7,424 bases of DNA, from positions 1-7,424 of the forward strand of contig JAOPXW010000388.1 in the NCBI GenBank assembly GCA_025964935.1, given 5' to 3'. The notes beneath the pieces were generated by a model. The model saw nothing but the letters and a program-made list of their open reading frames with translations. It had not been told where the DNA came from and did not search any database. Positions 4,875 to 7,424 of this stretch are shown in pieces. This DNA is from Friedmanniella sp. (GTDB lineage Bacteria; Actinomycetota; Actinomycetes; Propionibacteriales; Propionibacteriaceae). How positions within the stretch are numbered: the first letter of the stretch is position 1; every line of letters begins with the position of its first letter. The translations under genes and the position numbers were made by a program.

Positions 4875-5708
4875 GTGCCGGAGCTTCCCGAGGTCGAGAG
4901 TGCCCGTGCGGCGATCGAGAGAGCCGGGCTGCGCCGGCGGATCGCCGACGTCGACGACAGCGACATCTACGAATGTCGACCCCACCGCCCCGGGGAGATC
5001 CGGACCGCGCTGCTGGGTCGCCGCCTGACCGGCGCCTACCGCCGCGGCAAGACGATGTGGTGCGAGACCTCGGGGGTCGGGCGGTCGCGGACGCCCGGGC
5101 CGATCCTGGGGCTGCACCTGGGGATGAGCGGTCGGATCCTTCTCAGCGGACCGGACGGGGTGACCGAGGGCGGCGACTGGCTGGGGGGCCGCTACGGCAG
5201 CGGCGCTGAGCAGGCCGCGCGGAACCCCGTCTGGGACCGCTTCACCCTGCGCTTCGAGGACGGCGGGACGCTGCGGCTCTTCGACAAACGGCGGCTCGGT
5301 CGGGTCCGGCTGAACCCGGACCTGGACGGGGTCGGGCCGGACGCGGAGGAGATCGGGCTGGCCACCTTCAGCGAGCGGGTCGGGCGGAGCAAGGCACCCG
5401 TGAAGGCCCGGCTGCTGGACCAGTCGGTGCTGGCCGGGGTGGGCAACCTGCTCGCCGACGAGACCCTGTGGCAGGCGGCGATCTCCCCCCGACGCCCGGC
5501 CAACGAGCTGAGCGCCCAGGAGCTGAGCACCCTGCACGACGCGCTGCACCGCGCCACCAAGGCCGCGATCGCCCAGGGCGGGGTGCACACCGGCGAGGTG
5601 ATCGGGTTCCGCGGCGCCGGTCGGCACTGCCCGCGGTGCGGGGCGGAGATGACGCACGCGACCGTCGGCGGGCGGACCACCTGGTGGTGCTCGGCCGAGC
5701 AGGTCTGA
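4875..5708 (+). CDS. Fpg/Nei-family DNA glycosylase/AP lyase
   Basis: Base-excision repair enzyme that removes oxidised bases and cuts the abasic site. The start is GTG at 4875, because the catalytic N-terminal Pro must follow Met directly: MPELPEVESARAAIE gives Pro2 nucleophile and Glu3. The conserved beta-hairpin Lys is in RRGKTMW (Lys59). LGLHLGMSG (78-86) and LFDKRRLGRV (135-144) are typical of the family. The helix-two-turn-helix is SKAPVKARLLDQSVLAGVGNLLADETLW, with its conserved Asn in GVGN. The C-terminal zinc finger reads Cys252-x2-Cys255-x16-Cys272-x2-Glu275, so spacing is exact but the fourth ligand is Glu instead of Cys. Length (277) is normal. Motifs do not decide between 8-oxoguanine (Fpg) and oxidised-pyrimidine (Nei) specificity, so no symbol is given. 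It is divergent from arfB and 117 bp before the next gene. Confidence 0.95.
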   Translation: MPELPEVESARAAIERAGLRRRIADVDDSDIYECRPHRPGEIRTALLGRRLTGAYRRGKTMWCETSGVGRSRTPGPILGLHLGMSGRILLSGPDGVTEGGDWLGGRYGSGAEQAARNPVWDRFTLRFEDGGTLRLFDKRRLGRVRLNPDLDGVGPDAEEIGLATFSERVGRSKAPVKARLLDQSVLAGVGNLLADETLWQAAISPRRPANELSAQELSTLHDALHRATKAAIAQGGVHTGEVIGFRGAGRHCPRCGAEMTHATVGGRTTWWCSAEQV

Positions 5709-5751
5709 GGCCCCCCGCGTCCCGGACCCCCCGTACGGCGCCGACCGGAGG

Positions 5752-5757
5752 TAGCAT
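5752..5757 (+). promoter_or_regulatory. Possible -10 element for the M15 peptidase gene
   Basis: TAGCAT fits TANNNT and would start a transcript near 5764, giving a leader of about 60 nt before the ATG at 5826. A good -35 is not visible upstream. The 12-bp palindrome at 5768-5779 would fall at the very start of the transcript. Confidence 0.35.
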
Positions 5758-5767
5758 CGGGCCAGGT

Positions 5768-5779
5768 CGCACCGGTGCG
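5768..5779. promoter_or_regulatory. 12-bp perfect palindrome in the leader of the M15 gene
   Basis: CGCACC followed directly by GGTGCG is a perfect palindrome located 46 bp upstream of the start codon and just after the predicted transcription start. It could be an operator or a short RNA hairpin. In DNA this GC-rich, a 12-bp palindrome is only modest evidence. Confidence 0.3.
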
Positions 5780-5825
5780 TGGTGCCTGACCGTGTCCAGG
5801 GACCCCCGACCCGAAACAGGCACCC

Positions 5826-7289
5826 ATGACCCTCCACCGTCAGCACCCCCGCTCCTGGCGCCTGGCCCGCCGTACGGCTCTCGTCGCCCTGGCCACCGGG
5901 CTGCTCCTGGGCCCCGCCGTGACGACCAGCGCGGCCCCCGCCGCCCCGAGCCCCAGCGTCACCCCCAGCCCCACCGCCACCAGCCCCACCGCCTCCAGCC
6001 CCACCGTCACCCCCGGTGGCGATCAATCCGCCGTCTCCGCCACCCCGGCCCTCTCCGCCACCCCGACCTCGCCCACCCCGACGGCCGCGGCCCCCACGCC
6101 GGCCGGCCGGCCGCAGGCCGCCGCGGACGCAGCCACCCTGAGCCTGGACGTGCAGCCGGTCGACGGGCCGGTGCCCGCGTTCTACCAGGACCTGGGCGCG
6201 TACGGGATCAGCGGGACGAGCAGCGGCCTGCCCGACGGCGCACCCGTCGAGGTCTACCGGCGTACGGGGGACGGGCCGTGGGCCGTGGTGGCGCAGACCC
6301 AGGTCGTGGCCGCGGCGTACGCGGTGCGGCTGCCGGTGCAGGCCCAGGGCTCCATGACGTTCCAGGCCACCACGGGCGGGCCGCCCGGGGCGGGTGACGC
6401 GGTCCAGAGCCCCGCCCTGACCGTGCTGGTGGCCGACTCCTCGGTCACCCTCGACCGGCCCGCCGGCACAGTCGACTCCCTGGTCAGCCCGCTGATCACC
6501 GGTTCGGTCGTGCCGGCCCGGGCCGGGGTCGAGGTGCACCTGGACGTCAGGGTCGGGGCGGTCTTCCGGCTCAGCCGGACCACGGTGACCGACGCCGCGG
6601 GCCGCTGGTCGAGCCCCTTCAGCCACGGGCGGGGCCACCTGGCCGGCTACACCCTGCGGGCGACGTACCACGCCGCGAACCGGGACCGGTGGGAGGCCAG
6701 CGCGTCGCAGACCCTCCGGCGGATCGCCGTCCTGAACGCGGTCATCACCCCGACCACCGCCGCCGAGGTGGCCAAGACCTACCGCGCCGGCTGCCCGGTC
6801 GGCCGCTCCCGGCTGAGCACCATCACCATGAACTTCTACGGCCGCGACAAGCTCATGCACCGCGGCGTCCTCATCATCCGCAGCGACCGGACCGGGACGA
6901 TCACCCGCAGCTTCGGCAAGGCACTGGCCCGGCGATACCCGATCGCCAAGCTCGACAACCCCAACGTGTACGGCGGCAACGACCCGCGCCAGATGGCCGC
7001 CAACAACACCAGCGGCTTCAACTGTCGCAAGGTGGTCGGCAACCCGTACGCCCAGTCGCCCCACTCGTACGGCATCGCCATCGACGTGAACACCGTCCAG
7101 AACCCGTACCGGGACGCCCGCGGCCGCTGGTGGCCGGGCAACGGGACGAGCTACATCGACCGCTCCCCGCTGCGCTGGGGCATGCTGGCCAAGGGCTCCA
7201 CCCTGACGGCCGCGCTGCGCAGCGAGCACTACTTCTGGGGAGGGCTGTGGTCACCCGGGCGGGACTACCAGCACTTCGAGCGCCGGTGA
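5826..7289 (+). CDS. Secreted protein with Ig-like regions and C-terminal M15 carboxypeptidase-like domain
   Basis: Predicted exported cell-wall hydrolase of 487 residues. The N-terminus has Arg residues (RLARRT) and a hydrophobic run (about 17-32) ending near TSAAPA, a Sec-type signal peptide. A Pro/Ser/Thr/Ala linker (about 37-100) includes three exact-length SPTxT/S units. Two beta-rich stretches (about 103-200 and 201-305) look like Ig-like modules, judged only from pattern. The C-terminal domain (about 306-487) matches the M15 D-alanyl-D-alanine carboxypeptidase/VanY-like fold: NNTSGFNCR (393-401), SPHSYGIAIDVNTVQNPY with zinc ligands His413 and Asp420, YIDRS, and terminal DYQHFE with His483. 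The only two Cys (323, 400) could form a disulfide. The expected role is trimming peptidoglycan stem peptides outside the membrane. ATG at 5826 follows ACAGG at 5-nt spacing. A lipoprotein gene starts 4 bp after the stop. Confidence 0.92.
   Translation: MTLHRQHPRSWRLARRTALVALATGLLLGPAVTTSAAPAAPSPSVTPSPTATSPTASSPTVTPGGDQSAVSATPALSATPTSPTPTAAAPTPAGRPQAAADAATLSLDVQPVDGPVPAFYQDLGAYGISGTSSGLPDGAPVEVYRRTGDGPWAVVAQTQVVAAAYAVRLPVQAQGSMTFQATTGGPPGAGDAVQSPALTVLVADSSVTLDRPAGTVDSLVSPLITGSVVPARAGVEVHLDVRVGAVFRLSRTTVTDAAGRWSSPFSHGRGHLAGYTLRATYHAANRDRWEASASQTLRRIAVLNAVITPTTAAEVAKTYRAGCPVGRSRLSTITMNFYGRDKLMHRGVLIIRSDRTGTITRSFGKALARRYPIAKLDNPNVYGGNDPRQMAANNTSGFNCRKVVGNPYAQSPHSYGIAIDVNTVQNPYRDARGRWWPGNGTSYIDRSPLRWGMLAKGSTLTAALRSEHYFWGGLWSPGRDYQHFERR
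5967..6011 (+). repeat. Three tandem 15-bp units coding SPTxT linker
   Basis: Three adjacent 15-bp units (AGCCCCACCGCCACC and two variants, each with at most two changes) encode SPTAT, SPTAS and SPTVT (residues 48-62) of the secreted protein. This is a typical slippage-prone linker repeat, and copy number may vary between strains. Confidence 0.8.
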
Positions 7290-7293
7290 GCCG

Positions 7294-7424
7294 GTGAGCC
7301 GACCCCGACCGGTGCGTGTCCCGGCGCGGGGCCTGGTCCGGACCGTCCTCCGTCCGGTCGCACTCGCCCCGGTGCTGGTGGGCCCGGTGCTGCTGGTCGG
7401 GCTGAGCGGCTGCGGAACCATGAC
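7294..7424 (+). CDS. Lipoprotein, N-terminal part only
   Basis: Forty-three codons from GTG at 7294 encode an Arg-rich n-region (MSRPRPVRVPARGLVRTVLR), a hydrophobic stretch from about 22 to 37, and the lipobox GLSGC with Cys40 as the predicted lipidated residue. The frame is open to the window edge, so the mature protein is unseen and no function can be assigned. The gene starts 4 bp after the stop of the secreted M15 protein, with no terminator between, so the two are probably co-transcribed. GGTGAG (7285-7290) is the only ribosome-site-like sequence and is very close to the start. The signal-peptide architecture is the main evidence that this is a real gene. Confidence 0.72.
   Translation, partial: MSRPRPVRVPARGLVRTVLRPVALAPVLVGPVLLVGLSGCGTM

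Noticed and set aside
5709..5825. Possible c-di-AMP (ydaO-type) riboswitch before the secreted cell-wall enzyme, as seen upstream of some actinobacterial hydrolases
   Set aside because: The region has only 117 bp and the predicted leader about 60 nt, too short for that riboswitch. I see no matching conserved segments.
4737..7229. Very long minus-strand open frame (830 codons) across the glycosylase and M15 genes
   Set aside because: It crosses two clearly real plus-strand genes and their intergenic region, is rich in Gly/Arg/Pro/Val, and shows no domain. It is a GC shadow.

Overview
The window is chromosomal DNA with very high G+C and strongly GC-biased third codon positions. GTG starts, TANNNT-type -10 boxes, the FurA-catalase pair, a MapB-type methionine aminopeptidase and the actinobacterial form of Fpg/Nei all point to an actinobacterium (Actinomycetota). 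I cannot name the genus. Most of the content is housekeeping and stress genes, with one scarred intergenic region in the middle.

Layout, left to right. (1) Positions 1-2334 are minus-strand: a small heme catalase (katA, 3' end beyond the left edge), preceded by its likely redox/metal repressor furA, preceded by a 60-residue SPOR-like protein. A Fur/PerR-type 7-1-7 inverted repeat lies immediately in front of furA. (2) A short divergent promoter region (2335-2479) holds a perfect 15-bp palindrome and leads rightward into map, which looks leaderless. (3) The RNase P RNA gene rnpB follows at about 3418-3805. (4) Positions 3806-4299 contain no intact gene. They hold two near-identical 54-bp hairpin elements in the same orientation, bracketing a truncated and frameshifted remnant of a type III PLP-dependent (ornithine/diaminopimelate-type) decarboxylase. 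(5) The ribosome-rescue hydrolase arfB (minus) is divergent from an Fpg/Nei DNA glycosylase (plus). (6) The right end carries a secreted protein with a signal peptide, an SPTxT linker, putative Ig-like domains and a C-terminal M15 D,D/L,D-carboxypeptidase-like domain. The start of a lipoprotein gene follows 4 bp later and runs off the window.

How the genes fit together: katA and furA form a peroxide-defence unit that is probably autoregulated by the operator in front of furA. The DNA glycosylase repairs oxidised bases and fits the same theme, but it is a separate transcription unit. map, arfB and rnpB are core translation and RNA-processing functions. The M15 protein and the lipoprotein form a cell-envelope pair.

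I see no phage genes, CRISPR array, complete insertion sequence or tRNA. The least explained material is the paired hairpin family around the decayed decarboxylase next to rnpB. Smaller unexplained features are the palindrome between the SPOR gene and map, a 14-bp tandem duplication in front of rnpB, and a Cys-to-Glu change at the fourth zinc-finger position of the glycosylase.
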